A stretch of 64,000 bases of DNA from RGIG1681 sp045650505 (GCA_045650505.1 JAZRRE010000002.1:1-64000), one strand, 5' to 3'. Positions 34,084-43,753 are shown, counted from the stretch's first letter. Notes: generated from the letters alone by a model not told the origin. Program-made: numbers and translations.

Positions 34084-34112
34084 TTTACTTTTTGCGTGTA
34101 ATATTATATACT
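34084..34112 (+). promoter_or_regulatory. rpsO promoter
   Basis: TTTACT (34084-34089), 17-base spacer, TATACT (34107-34112). Confidence 0.6.
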
Positions 34113-34118
34113 ATTGCC

Positions 34119-34199
34119 GTTACCGTTTGAGAGAGCTGAATTTTATTTTTCCGGTTCAGATGGCTCAAAAACAGGTGAATTTTATATGGAGGAAAAAGA
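34119..34199 (+). promoter_or_regulatory. 5' leader of rpsO, possible S15 autoregulatory site
   Basis: An 80-base untranslated leader able to form short stems (for example around CCGGTTCAG and CTGAA). Leaders before rpsO commonly bind S15 and shut off translation; I infer this from position only and cannot match a defined S15 element. Confidence 0.35.
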
Positions 34200-34463
34200 A
34201 TGGATAAAGTTAGAAAGCAAGAGATTATCAAAGAATTTGCTAAATCAGAGAACGACACTGGTTCTCCATACGTGCAAATTGCTATCCTTACTGAAAGAAT
34301 CAACAACTTAACTCAATATCTTAAATCTAACAAACAAGACAACCACTCACGTCGTGGTCTTATGCAACTTGTTGGTAGAAGAAGAGGTCTTCTTGAGTAT
34401 TTGAAGAAAACTGACCTTGAAGGATACAGAACTTTGATTGAAAAATTGAACATTAGAAAATAA
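34200..34463 (+). CDS. rpsO: Ribosomal protein S15
   Basis: 87 residues, normal length is 88-89. Four-helix protein of the 30S subunit with the conserved E-R-I-N-N-L-T region and D-N-H-S-R-R-G-L blocks. Ribosome site ATGGAGG. Directly upstream of pnp, the usual order; an attenuating terminator lies between the two. Confidence 0.97.
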   Translation: MDKVRKQEIIKEFAKSENDTGSPYVQIAILTERINNLTQYLKSNKQDNHSRRGLMQLVGRRRGLLEYLKKTDLEGYRTLIEKLNIRK

Positions 34464-34473
34464 TTAAAAAAAA

Positions 34474-34505
34474 GGGAGTGGAATTTTTTTCCATTCCCAT
34501 TTTTA
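34474..34505 (+). terminator. Terminator or attenuator between rpsO and pnp
   Basis: GGGAGTGGAA / TTCCATTCCC stem (34474-34483, 34489-34498, one G-U pair) with T run. pnp has no obvious promoter after it, so it may be a partial terminator lowering pnp expression. Confidence 0.85.
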
Positions 34506-34524
34506 TACAATTTAAGGAGAAATT

Positions 34525-36621
34525 ATGTTTGAACAAGAAAGAGATTTTAAATTAGAACTTGCAGGAAAAGTTATTGAAGTTAAGACCGGCAAATATTGTG
34601 GTCAAGCTAACGGAACTTGCCAAGTTAAATGTGGTGACACTGTTGTTATGGTTAATGTAACAATGAGTGAAACAGCTAGAGAAGGTCAAGACTTCTTCCC
34701 ACTTTGTGTTGACTTTGAAGAAAAAATGTATTCAGTTGGAAAATTTCCAGGTGGATATAAAAAGAGAGAAGGAAGAGCTAGTGACCAAGCTATTTTAGTT
34801 TCAAGACTTATTGATAGACCAATTAGACCACTTTTCCCAAAAGGTTTCTATAATGATGTTGCAGTTGTTGCAACAGCACTTTCTGTTGACCCAGACTTCC
34901 CACCAGAAGTTCTTGCAATGATTGGTTCATCAGTTGCACTTTCAGTGTCTGATATTCCATTTGCTGGTCCAACAGGTTCAGTTGTTGTTGGTTATATTGA
35001 TGGCAAATTCGTTATCAACCCTAACCAAGAAGAAGCAGAAAAGAGCTTAATGCACGTTACAGTTTCTGGAACTAAAGATGCCATTATGATGGTTGAAGCT
35101 GGTGCAAAAGAAGTTACAGAAGAAGAAATGAGAGATGCAATTTTATATGCTCATGGCTACATTAAAGAAATTGTTGCTTTCATTGAAGAAATTGCAAAAG
35201 TTGCAGGCAAACCAAAGAAAGAAGTTAAACTTTTTGCTGTTGGTGAAGATGTTGAAAAAGATGTTCGCGATTATGTGACAGCAAATCTTCAAAAAGCAAT
35301 GGAACCACTTGCTGATAAAGTTGCTTACAATGAAAGAATTGATGCAGTTCTTGAAGATTGCAAAGAACACTTTGCTGAAAAATATGAAGAAAGACAACAA
35401 GAAGTTGACACTATTCTTTATAAAATGCAAAAAGAAATTGTTCGTAAGAACATTATTGAAAAAGCTGCTCGTCCTGATGGCAGAAAAACAAAAGAAATCA
35501 GACCAATCTGGTGCCAAGTTGGAACTCTTCCAAGAGTTCACGGAACAGGCGTGTTCACTCGTGGTGAAACACAAGTTCTTAACTGTTTAACACTTGCAAC
35601 TGTTTCTGAAGCTCAAAGAATGGATGGTTTAGATGGTGAAGAAGATGCTTATAAGAGATACATTCACCAATATAATATGCCTCCTTATGCAACAGGTGAA
35701 GCTAGAAACTTAAGGTCACCTGGTCGTCGTGAAATTGGTCACGGAGCTTTAGCAGAAAGAGCACTTCTTGCAGTTATTCCAACTGAAGAAGAATTCCCAT
35801 ACGCGCTTCGTTTGGTTTCTGAAGTTTTATCTTCAAATGGTTCATCATCAATGGCTTCTGTTTGTGCTTCAACACTTTCACTTATGGACGCTGGTGTTCC
35901 AATCAAAGCTCCTGTAGCTGGTGTTGCTATGGGTCTTATCAAAGATGAAGAATCTGGCAAAGTTGTAGTACTTACAGATATTCAAGGTCTTGAAGATTTC
36001 TTCGGCGATATGGATTTCAAAGTTGCTGGAACTAAAAAAGGTATCACAGCAATTCAAATGGATATCAAAATCAAAGGTATTGATGAAAATATCTTAACAA
36101 CCGCACTTGCACAAGCAAGAGAAGGCAGACTTGAAATTATGGATAAAATGCTTGATACTATTCCAGAATCAAGAGACCATTTGAGCCCATATGCTCCAAA
36201 AATCATCACATTCAAGATTAATCCTGAAAAGATTGGTGAAGTTATTGGTCAAGGTGGAAAAACTATCAATAAAATCATTGATAAAACAGGCGTTAAAATT
36301 GATATTGAAGATGATGGAACAGTTATGGTTTCTTCTGCTAGCATTGAAGCTTGCAACGAAGCTAAAGCTATCATTGAAGATATTGTGTTTGTTCCTGAAG
36401 TTGGTGAGAGATACACAGGCACAGTTGTTAGAATTATGCAATTTGGTGCATTTGTTGAAATTTCATCAAATGTTGATGGTATGATTCACATTTCTAAACT
36501 CGCTTCAAAGAGAGTTGAAAGAGTTGAAGATGTTGTGAAAATTGGTGATAAGGTTGAAGTTGAAGTTATCAAAGTTGATGAAAAAGACAGAGTTGACCTT
36601 AAACTTGTTAAAAAATTATAA
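34525..36621 (+). CDS. pnp: Polynucleotide phosphorylase
   Basis: 698 residues. Two RNase PH domains joined by a helical domain, then KH (about 560-620) and S1 (about 625-698) RNA-binding domains. The signatures FPGGYKKREGR, SDQAILVSRLIDRPIRP, the F-F-G-D-M-D-F-K phosphate site, and G-x-G-G (GQGGKT) in the KH domain are visible. Degrades RNA phosphorolytically and works with RNase Y, also in this window. Ribosome site AAGGAGAA. Confidence 0.98.
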   Translation: MFEQERDFKLELAGKVIEVKTGKYCGQANGTCQVKCGDTVVMVNVTMSETAREGQDFFPLCVDFEEKMYSVGKFPGGYKKREGRASDQAILVSRLIDRPIRPLFPKGFYNDVAVVATALSVDPDFPPEVLAMIGSSVALSVSDIPFAGPTGSVVVGYIDGKFVINPNQEEAEKSLMHVTVSGTKDAIMMVEAGAKEVTEEEMRDAILYAHGYIKEIVAFIEEIAKVAGKPKKEVKLFAVGEDVEKDVRDYVTANLQKAMEPLADKVAYNERIDAVLEDCKEHFAEKYEERQQEVDTILYKMQKEIVRKNIIEKAARPDGRKTKEIRPIWCQVGTLPRVHGTGVFTRGETQVLNCLTLATVSEAQRMDGLDGEEDAYKRYIHQYNMPPYATGEARNLRSPGRREIGHGALAERALLAVIPTEEEFPYALRLVSEVLSSNGSSSMASVCASTLSLMDAGVPIKAPVAGVAMGLIKDEESGKVVVLTDIQGLEDFFGDMDFKVAGTKKGITAIQMDIKIKGIDENILTTALAQAREGRLEIMDKMLDTIPESRDHLSPYAPKIITFKINPEKIGEVIGQGGKTINKIIDKTGVKIDIEDDGTVMVSSASIEACNEAKAIIEDIVFVPEVGERYTGTVVRIMQFGAFVEISSNVDGMIHISKLASKRVERVEDVVKIGDKVEVEVIKVDEKDRVDLKLVKKL

Positions 36622-36626
36622 TTTTA

Positions 36627-36657
36627 AAAGACTTGTGAAACTCACAAGTCTTTTTTT
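36627..36657 (+). terminator. pnp terminator
   Basis: AAAGACTTGTGA / TCACAAGTCTTT arms (36627-36638, 36642-36653) with T run. Confidence 0.93.
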
Positions 36658-36680
36658 GTGCTAAAAAATATTACATTTCA

Positions 36681-36686
36681 TATAAT
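36681..36686 (+). promoter_or_regulatory. -10 box giving a leaderless start for the degenerate deacetylase
   Basis: TATAAT ends five bases before the ATG at 36692. The -35 region is weak (TTGTGC at 36656, 19-base spacer). Confidence 0.5.
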
Positions 36687-36691
36687 TTACT

Positions 36692-37420
36692 ATGAAGAAA
36701 TCAAAAAAAGAATTTATTTTTAGAAATGTTATCTCAAATATAGTTATATCCATTGTTTTAATGGTTGTTGTAATTGGTTGTTTTATAAATTCAAATAAGG
36801 ATTCATCATATGCTTCAAACAGTGAATATAATGGAACAATTTATGCGGGTGACAAAAGTTCAAAAAATGTGTCGTTAATGGTTAATGTTTATTGGGGAAA
36901 TGAAGAACTTGAAGAAGTGCTTGAAATATTAAAAAAACACAATATAAAAACAACATTTTTTATTGGTGGAAGTTGGGCGGTTAAAAATCAAGAACTTTTG
37001 AAAAAAATTCATAGTTTAGGTCACGAAATTGCAAGTCACGGATATTCTCACAAAGAACATGGTAAAATTTCTTATGAAGATAATGTTATTGAAATTCAAA
37101 AGTGTCATAATGTTGTTAAGGAAATTTTGGGGATAGATATGGAACTTTTTGCACCGCCAGGCGGTTCATATAACAAAAACACAATTAATGCTGCAAATGG
37201 GTTGGGTTACAAAACTATTATGTGGACTCGTGATACCATTGATTGGAGAGATAAAAATACAGAACTAATTTATTCAAGAGCAGTGTCAAAAATGAGTGGC
37301 GGAGATTTGATTTTAATGCACCCAACTAAATGTACAAAAGATGCTTTAGAGAGGATAATTAATTATGCAAAAGAATCAAATTTAAAACTTACAACTGTGA
37401 GTGAAACTTTAGGGTTGTAA
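36692..37420 (+). CDS. Membrane-anchored NodB-like protein, probably catalytically impaired
   Basis: 242 residues: one membrane helix (12-32) and an extracellular NodB/polysaccharide-deacetylase domain like that of PdaB. The metal-binding H-x-x-x-H (H116, H120) remains. The catalytic-base motif, normally T-F-D, reads M-V-N (N65), and R-P-P-x-G reads A-P-P-G-G at 154-158. So the base and the Arg that tunes it are lost, while the metal site is kept. It may bind glycan rather than deacetylate it. No Shine-Dalgarno sequence. Single gene between terminators. Confidence 0.8.
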   Translation: MKKSKKEFIFRNVISNIVISIVLMVVVIGCFINSNKDSSYASNSEYNGTIYAGDKSSKNVSLMVNVYWGNEELEEVLEILKKHNIKTTFFIGGSWAVKNQELLKKIHSLGHEIASHGYSHKEHGKISYEDNVIEIQKCHNVVKEILGIDMELFAPPGGSYNKNTINAANGLGYKTIMWTRDTIDWRDKNTELIYSRAVSKMSGGDLILMHPTKCTKDALERIINYAKESNLKLTTVSETLGL

Positions 37421-37479
37421 AAATCTAAAATTTTATGTTAAAATGTTAAAAAAATATATAAAAGTTTCAAAAATATGCA

Positions 37480-37505
37480 AAATCCGTTTTTATTACGGAT
37501 TTTTT
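37480..37505 (+). terminator. Terminator after the degenerate deacetylase
   Basis: AAATCCG / CGGATTT arms (37480-37486, 37496-37502) with T run. Confidence 0.88.
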
Positions 37506-37553
37506 TGTTATATAATAAATATGTATAATTATATTATTATTGGAGAGTGATTT

Positions 37554-38819
37554 ATGGCACTTAACACATTTTCAAATGGACTTCGACTTATTTGCAATTT
37601 GAAACCTGAAAAGAAGATTGCGTGTGTGGTTTTGCATATTGCAGGCGGAACACAATCTGAAAAGAATTTTCAAAGCGGTATCAGTGATTATTTAACCAAG
37701 ATTATGCTTATGGGAACAAAACAACACCCAACAAAAGATTCGCTTATGAATTATGCGAAACTTAATGGTATCATTTTGACTCCTCACAATTCAAAAGAGA
37801 GTATAACAATCAGCGCACTTTGCCCAAAAGAAAATATTGAAAAGGCAATTGCACTTCTTTCTGAAATTGCATTCAATACAACATTTGCGGCAGAAAGTGG
37901 TGAAAAGGTTAGAAAACAACTTTTGGCTCAAGTTTCAATGCTTTCAGAAAATCCACAATACATTATGGATAGACTTTTGAATTCAACTCTTTATTTTAGA
38001 ACCGGTCTTGCAAATCCTAAATCAGGAACAAATATCACCGTTTCAAGATTTCGTTCACTTGATGCAAAAGATTATCTTGCGCGTGTGTTCACACCAAGAA
38101 ATACAATTATTTCTGTTGTTGGTGATGTATCTCAAGAAGAAATTTATGATTTGGTTAAACTTTATTTCTTTGACAAGATGAAAGACACTGAAACTGAATA
38201 CAAGAAACTTAAGTATGTTTCAGAAATCGATGAGTTTGAAGGTTGCGCTAAAGGAAGAGTTAAACGTCTTAACCAAACTAGATTTTTGATTGCATTTCCA
38301 ACTGTTTCATTTAAAGACAAAGAAAAGTATATCATTGAGATGATTAAGCCGGTTATGATTAACAGAATCAAACTTTCTCTTGCAAACCAAAATTATTATT
38401 TTGATACAAAAATCAAAACAAAATATTATGCTAATAACGGAAATTTAGTTTTTGATATTTTGGTTGACTATGATGTTGCTGAAGACCATTTATATAACGT
38501 GGTTAACGCGATTAATGAAGATATTAAAAACAGACCACTTTCAGTTGATGAATTTGAAACAGAAAAGAGAGTTTATGTTACAAACTTCATTAACACTTAT
38601 GATAATGTGCTTGAAAATTCACTTATTTCAGCAAAACATTTAGCACTTACAAAGCAAACATTTAGTGAAAACACAGAAAGACTTAAAATGGAAGTTCTTA
38701 CAAATAAAGATGCAAACAAGCTTTTAAAATCTATTCTTGATTTTGAAAAAATGGTTGTTATTTATTTAGGACACGATATCGTTGTAGATTATGAAAGCTT
38801 GATGGACCAAGTTAGATAG
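37554..38819 (+). CDS. M16-family protein lacking the zinc motif
   Basis: 421 residues with the full two-domain M16 fold. Where active members have H-x-x-E-H, this one has D45-Y-L-T48-K49 (in GISDYLTKI), so all three zinc and catalytic residues are lost. It matches the role of Bacillus YmfF or of alpha-type processing-peptidase subunits, which pair with an active partner. The plausible partner is at 1667-2926. Ribosome site TGGAGAGTG. First gene of the ftsK operon, as in Bacillus (ymfF region). Confidence 0.85.
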   Translation: MALNTFSNGLRLICNLKPEKKIACVVLHIAGGTQSEKNFQSGISDYLTKIMLMGTKQHPTKDSLMNYAKLNGIILTPHNSKESITISALCPKENIEKAIALLSEIAFNTTFAAESGEKVRKQLLAQVSMLSENPQYIMDRLLNSTLYFRTGLANPKSGTNITVSRFRSLDAKDYLARVFTPRNTIISVVGDVSQEEIYDLVKLYFFDKMKDTETEYKKLKYVSEIDEFEGCAKGRVKRLNQTRFLIAFPTVSFKDKEKYIIEMIKPVMINRIKLSLANQNYYFDTKIKTKYYANNGNLVFDILVDYDVAEDHLYNVVNAINEDIKNRPLSVDEFETEKRVYVTNFINTYDNVLENSLISAKHLALTKQTFSENTERLKMEVLTNKDANKLLKSILDFEKMVVIYLGHDIVVDYESLMDQVR

Positions 38820-38828
38820 AGGTGTGAT

Positions 38829-41801
38829 TTGAAAAATAATAACAGAAATATAAATATGTCAAAGCGAAGAGTTGTTGGGCTTATTAGCCTAATGATTTTT
38901 TCGCTTGCATTTATATTTGCTTGCCTTAAAAAAGTTTTACCAATAGGAGAATGGATTGTTGGAACTTTTGGTTGGCTTGCTTATCCAATGTGTTTGGTTT
39001 TTGCATTCATCAGTTTGGCTGCATTTATGGGTTTTTCTTATTCAAAAAGCACAAAACCATTAAAATTATTTGTAGTTTCATTATTTGCAATCCTTCTTAC
39101 TATTCATTCAATTCAAACATACAAAGATTTAGATAGTGTTGTTAAATTTTACCAATTAAAGAAATATTTAGCTGTTTCTTATTCAAATGTTACTGTTGTT
39201 GGAAGTTTTGGTTCAATTCTTGGTGGTTTAATTTCAATGCTTCTTGGTGGAATGGGAACAATTATTTCATATGTTATTGTTGCAACAATTTCTATTGGTC
39301 TTTTGTTTGACTATGAACTTTATGGAAAATATCACGAAACTCATATCAAAAAATTAAAAACTAGAAGAGTTCGTGAGACTGTTTCAAATAGTGATAAAAA
39401 GGTAAGCAATGAAGGTGTTCCTGATTATTCATTTACTTCTAATAGTGCTATTGATGAATTTTCAGTTGATGCAAGAGAGTATGAACAAAGTTTGAATGAC
39501 TCAACATATCAACCAGCAACAACAGGTTATGGTGATAGTGAAATTATTGGTGAAATCACTAATGACTATGATGAAGAAAATTTTGTTCAAACTAGTTATA
39601 ATGATGAAAATCAAGAATTAAACACATTTTCAAATGGAGTTTATAAAACAGAATATATTCCTGATATTTACTCTGAAGAAGATATGAATAAGTCACGAAG
39701 AGAATTTATGATGGCTACTCAAGGAATTTCTCCGACAGACATAAACAATAATTCCAATGACAATATGTCTAATATTGGAGTAAATAACACTTCATATGGC
39801 AGTGGAATAGATTTTGATTCACTTTCAAATTTTGGAGAAGAACAAGAAGCTGAAACTTCAAATGATGGTTATAACTTTGGAAAAATATTTGGTGACACAC
39901 CATTTGAAAATACACAACAAAGTGAAGATGATGAACAAGACATTGATGCAGGTTTTTCAAGTATTTTAAATGAGCCTGAAGCAGATATTGAAAATGAAGT
40001 AAAAAATGATATTTTTGGATATCCAGAACAAGAAACAAGTTATGGATATAAAGAACAAACAGCTTCAGCATTAAATAATTCATCTGATAATTTAAACACA
40101 AGATTTGGAAGTGGGTTTAATCCACCTCAAACAAATATAGAACCAATTAGACCTGCTCAACAGCAACCTTATGGTGGTTTTGGTGCTATACAAAATCCAT
40201 ACACATCAGCACAAACATCAAATGGACGTGGTTTTCAACAAATATTTGAACCAGCTCCTCAACCACAACCTGTTATTCAAAAGAAAGATTTTAAATCAAC
40301 ACAAGGTGTTATTCCTGGTGTAAGATATAGTGCTCCAACACTTGAACTTTTAAGAAAACCAATTCCAGATAAAGGTGATTATACCGCAGAACAAGCACAT
40401 AAAACAACCTTGCTTGAAAATGCTCTTGAAGCATTTAACATTTCAGCAAAAGTTGTAAACATTGTTCGTGGTCCAAAAATTACAAGATTTGAACTTTCTC
40501 TTCCTCGTGGTGTTTCTGTTAATAAAATTCCAACATTAGAAAATGATATTGCGGCGGCACTTGCTGCAAAAACAATCACAATAAGAGCTCCAATTCCTGG
40601 AAGCACATATGTTGGTATTGAGCTTGAAAATAAAACATTTACCACAGTTTATCAAAGAGAGCTCTTTGAAAGTGAAGCGTTCCAAAACTGTAAAGACCCA
40701 CTTCCAATTGCGATTGGAAAAGATATTTCTGGTGAAATCATTGTTAAGAGTTTGGTTGATATGGTTCACTTGCTCATTGCGGGTTCAACCGGTTCGGGTA
40801 AATCTGTATTCATTCACAACATCGTTTTGAGCTTAATTTATAAAAATAGTCCAGAAGATTTAAGACTTATTATGATTGACCCTAAAAAAGTTGAATTTCC
40901 AATTTATAATGGGCTTCCACATCTCTTAACACCAAAGGTTGTTTCTGGTTCGCAAAAAGCAATCAACGCGCTTAAATGGTGTGTTAAAGAAATGGAAAGA
41001 AGATATAGCCTTATGGAACAAGCAGGTTTTAACAATATTAAACCTTATAATAAGAGTAATCTTGTTAAAGCAGGTCAACTTGAAAAGTTACCATATATTG
41101 TAATTGTTGTTGACGAACTTGCAGAAATTATGCAAGCAAATAAAAAAGAAGCCGAAGCATGTATTCAACGTATTACACAACTTGCACGTGCTTGTGGAAT
41201 GCATATGGTTGTTGCAACACAAAGACCATCTGTTGATATCATTACTGGTGTTATCAAAACAAACATTCCATCTAGAATTGCATTTAGTTTGCAATCTGGT
41301 ATTGACTCTAAAACAATCATTAATACTGTTGGTGCTGAAAAACTTCTTGGTAGGGGTGATATGATATTTTTCCCAACAGGAACATCTGCAATGCCAAGAC
41401 TTCAAGCATCTTACGCAACTGATGAAGAAATTAGAGCAGTTATTGATTATACAATTAAAAACAATCCTGCTAGTTATGATGAAACAGTTGAAAATGCAAT
41501 GAATGAAGAACAAGTTGAATCAGATTCTGTTGGTTTTTCAGGAGGAAGTGGGGTTCCTCAACCAAGAGAAGAACTTGATTCATTGTTTAAAGTGGCACTT
41601 AAAACTGTTATGCTTAATAATGGTGCATCAACATCATATTTGCAAAGAAGACTTGCAATTGGTTATTCAAGAGCCGCAAAAATTATTGACCAAATGACTG
41701 ACAAGGGATATATTGCTCAAGCAAATGGTTCAAAACAAAGAAAAATATTAATTACTCCAGAAGAATTTAGAGAACAATTTGGAGAAGAATTTGACAGTTA
41801 G
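38829..41801 (+). CDS. ftsK: DNA translocase FtsK/SpoIIIE
   Basis: 990 residues, start TTG with GAGGTG six bases upstream. Several N-terminal membrane helices (about 15-175), a long acidic Asn/Gln-rich linker (about 180-490), then the motor: Walker A (GSTGSGKS, near 653), Walker B (IVVDELAE) and the T-Q-R-P sensor. It ends in a winged-helix gamma domain (LQRRLAIGYSRAAKI) that reads oriented chromosome sequences. It pumps DNA through the division or forespore septum. A degenerate paralogue follows. Confidence 0.95.
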   Translation: MKNNNRNINMSKRRVVGLISLMIFSLAFIFACLKKVLPIGEWIVGTFGWLAYPMCLVFAFISLAAFMGFSYSKSTKPLKLFVVSLFAILLTIHSIQTYKDLDSVVKFYQLKKYLAVSYSNVTVVGSFGSILGGLISMLLGGMGTIISYVIVATISIGLLFDYELYGKYHETHIKKLKTRRVRETVSNSDKKVSNEGVPDYSFTSNSAIDEFSVDAREYEQSLNDSTYQPATTGYGDSEIIGEITNDYDEENFVQTSYNDENQELNTFSNGVYKTEYIPDIYSEEDMNKSRREFMMATQGISPTDINNNSNDNMSNIGVNNTSYGSGIDFDSLSNFGEEQEAETSNDGYNFGKIFGDTPFENTQQSEDDEQDIDAGFSSILNEPEADIENEVKNDIFGYPEQETSYGYKEQTASALNNSSDNLNTRFGSGFNPPQTNIEPIRPAQQQPYGGFGAIQNPYTSAQTSNGRGFQQIFEPAPQPQPVIQKKDFKSTQGVIPGVRYSAPTLELLRKPIPDKGDYTAEQAHKTTLLENALEAFNISAKVVNIVRGPKITRFELSLPRGVSVNKIPTLENDIAAALAAKTITIRAPIPGSTYVGIELENKTFTTVYQRELFESEAFQNCKDPLPIAIGKDISGEIIVKSLVDMVHLLIAGSTGSGKSVFIHNIVLSLIYKNSPEDLRLIMIDPKKVEFPIYNGLPHLLTPKVVSGSQKAINALKWCVKEMERRYSLMEQAGFNNIKPYNKSNLVKAGQLEKLPYIVIVVDELAEIMQANKKEAEACIQRITQLARACGMHMVVATQRPSVDIITGVIKTNIPSRIAFSLQSGIDSKTIINTVGAEKLLGRGDMIFFPTGTSAMPRLQASYATDEEIRAVIDYTIKNNPASYDETVENAMNEEQVESDSVGFSGGSGVPQPREELDSLFKVALKTVMLNNGASTSYLQRRLAIGYSRAAKIIDQMTDKGYIAQANGSKQRKILITPEEFREQFGEEFDS

Positions 41802-41839
41802 TTTAAACTAGAAACATTAAAAATGTGAGGTAAACAAAA

Positions 41840-43753
41840 TTGGATAAAAATGTTAGTTCAGTAAATCTTGATGAATTAAAAGCTGCAAGAGAAGCGTTAG
41901 ATAGAGAACGTGGTGTTGAAACTGACCCAAATATGTATAACGACTATGACCCTGAAAAGCATAAGGCTGAAAAGGAACAAGAAAAACTTGCTAGAGAAAA
42001 TGCATCATATAGTGAAGAAAATACTGATGTTAGTTCAAGTGAAAGTAATGAAGAGAGCATTACTATCAGTGCTGAACCAACATTAGAGTCTAATGATGAT
42101 TTAAAGATAGATTTATCAGAAAAAGATGATGATGAAATTATCATAAATCAAAGAAATGAATCAGCAGAAAGTGTTGATTCATTTCAGCCGGTAACTGAAA
42201 CTTCAGATGTTAAAGAACAAGCTGATGATGGCGAAGTTAATTTGAATATATATGATACTTTTGCTGATTTTGAAGTAAATTCTGAAAATCCACCAGAAGA
42301 AAAAACTGAAGTGGTGCCAGAACCAAAAATCGAAAGAGTGTTTAATGATGAACAAAAAGACGAAGAGCCTACTGAAATTAATAGCGCAAGTTTAGACGAT
42401 TTTTTAAAAGATTTAGATGCGATATTATCAAGTGATTCAACCGATGATGATGAAATTATTGCTGATGATAATAAAGTTGAAGAAACAAAAATTTTAAATG
42501 ATACCACTACTGAAACAAAGACAGAAACTCAAGCTGCTGTTGAAGATTCAAATGAAGAAGGTGGTATTGATGATTTGCTTGCAAAATTAGACTTTGAAAA
42601 TGGTGTGAAATCAGAACCAGAAAAAGTTGAAGAAACAAAAGTTGATTTTGTTGAAGATAAGGAAATAAAAACAACTGAAACAAATGATTCTGTTGAAAAT
42701 GACATTTTTGCGTTTTCAAATTATGAAAACTTGGTAGATGCAGAACCTGTTATGGCAAACGTTGAGAGTGAATATAACACAGAAGTTCTTTCAGATTTTT
42801 CAAAATTAAGCACAATGGCTGATGAAATGGAAGCTGAAATGAATGAGATTACTCAAGTTGAAAATGCAGAAGCAGAAACACCAGAAGAAATTATTGAAGA
42901 TGAAGAAGAAGTTGTTGAAGAAGAAAGTGTTTATCCAAAAATTGAGCCATTTAACTTTATTGATGTTATTAGCACTGAAGAATTTCAAGATGAAGATAAG
43001 TTTTCTTATTTACTTGGCAAAAACGAAGAAGGTAAACTTGTTTATGGCCATTTAAAAGATACTTGCGGAACTGCGGTGTTTACAAGAAACGAAGATGTTG
43101 TTTTTAGTGGATTCAGTTCAATTTTATTAAGCTTACTTTTGAAAAATACACCAGAAGAAATGCAATTTGTTGTGTGTGATGCGATGTTTGACAGTGAGTT
43201 TGATGTGTTTGAAAATAGTTCATATATGTATTTTAACAGAGTTGCAAAAAACAATCGTGAAATTGTTGACACTCTTATTGAGCTTTCAAAAGAAATTGAA
43301 AATAGATATAACAATCTTGTTTATGCTGGTGTTAAAAGTATAAGTTCTTATAATCTTCAAGCAGAAGATAGAGGCACAACAAAAATGCCATATATAGTTG
43401 TTTTTGTTAATAACTATGCAAAAATGTCACAGTTTTTAGATAATGAAAAAATCAATACTTGCATTTATAACATTTTAAAATTTGGTAGAATTGTTGGTGT
43501 TTATGTAATGCTCGCATCTGCTGGCGAAATTGAAAGAAGAGAAATTAATCATAATCTTCCAACAAGAATTGCATATAAAACAGAAGATGAATTTGAATCA
43601 GTTAAAGCAATTGGAAGTGAAGGTGCTGAAAATCTTGTTGATGAAAATGATTTCTTATATTCAACAATTTATGATGAAGAAGTGAAACACTTAAAAGTTG
43701 CAAATTTAACAAAAAAAGAAATTGAACTTGTTATAGAAAATTTAGAAAATTAG
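41840..43753 (+). CDS. FtsK-like pseudo-ATPase with long acidic N-terminal region
   Basis: 637 residues, start TTG with TGAGGT upstream. Residues 1-370 are a low-complexity, strongly acidic Glu/Asp/Ser/Thr region without membrane helices. Residues 371-637 follow the FtsK motor step by step: K-N-T-P-E-E-M-Q-F-V-V-C-D for K-N-S-P-E-D-L-R-L-I-M-I-D, E-N-R-Y-N for E-R-R-Y-S, and L-P-T-R-I-A-Y for I-P-S-R-I-A-F. Walker A is gone (no G-K-S/T at the expected place) and Walker B reads V-F-V-N-N instead of V-V-V-D-E. It probably arose by duplication of ftsK and lost ATPase activity; it could modulate the translocase. Confidence 0.75.
   Translation: MDKNVSSVNLDELKAAREALDRERGVETDPNMYNDYDPEKHKAEKEQEKLARENASYSEENTDVSSSESNEESITISAEPTLESNDDLKIDLSEKDDDEIIINQRNESAESVDSFQPVTETSDVKEQADDGEVNLNIYDTFADFEVNSENPPEEKTEVVPEPKIERVFNDEQKDEEPTEINSASLDDFLKDLDAILSSDSTDDDEIIADDNKVEETKILNDTTTETKTETQAAVEDSNEEGGIDDLLAKLDFENGVKSEPEKVEETKVDFVEDKEIKTTETNDSVENDIFAFSNYENLVDAEPVMANVESEYNTEVLSDFSKLSTMADEMEAEMNEITQVENAEAETPEEIIEDEEEVVEEESVYPKIEPFNFIDVISTEEFQDEDKFSYLLGKNEEGKLVYGHLKDTCGTAVFTRNEDVVFSGFSSILLSLLLKNTPEEMQFVVCDAMFDSEFDVFENSSYMYFNRVAKNNREIVDTLIELSKEIENRYNNLVYAGVKSISSYNLQAEDRGTTKMPYIVVFVNNYAKMSQFLDNEKINTCIYNILKFGRIVGVYVMLASAGEIERREINHNLPTRIAYKTEDEFESVKAIGSEGAENLVDENDFLYSTIYDEEVKHLKVANLTKKEIELVIENLEN

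Noticed and set aside
34119..34199. Short peptide gene in the rpsO leader
   Set aside because: No start codon with a ribosome site ahead of the rpsO start and no conserved sequence; treated as leader RNA.
41944..42719. Minus-strand open frames opposite the acidic region of the FtsK-like protein
   Set aside because: Ser/Leu-rich mirror of Glu/Asp codons; typical antisense artefact.
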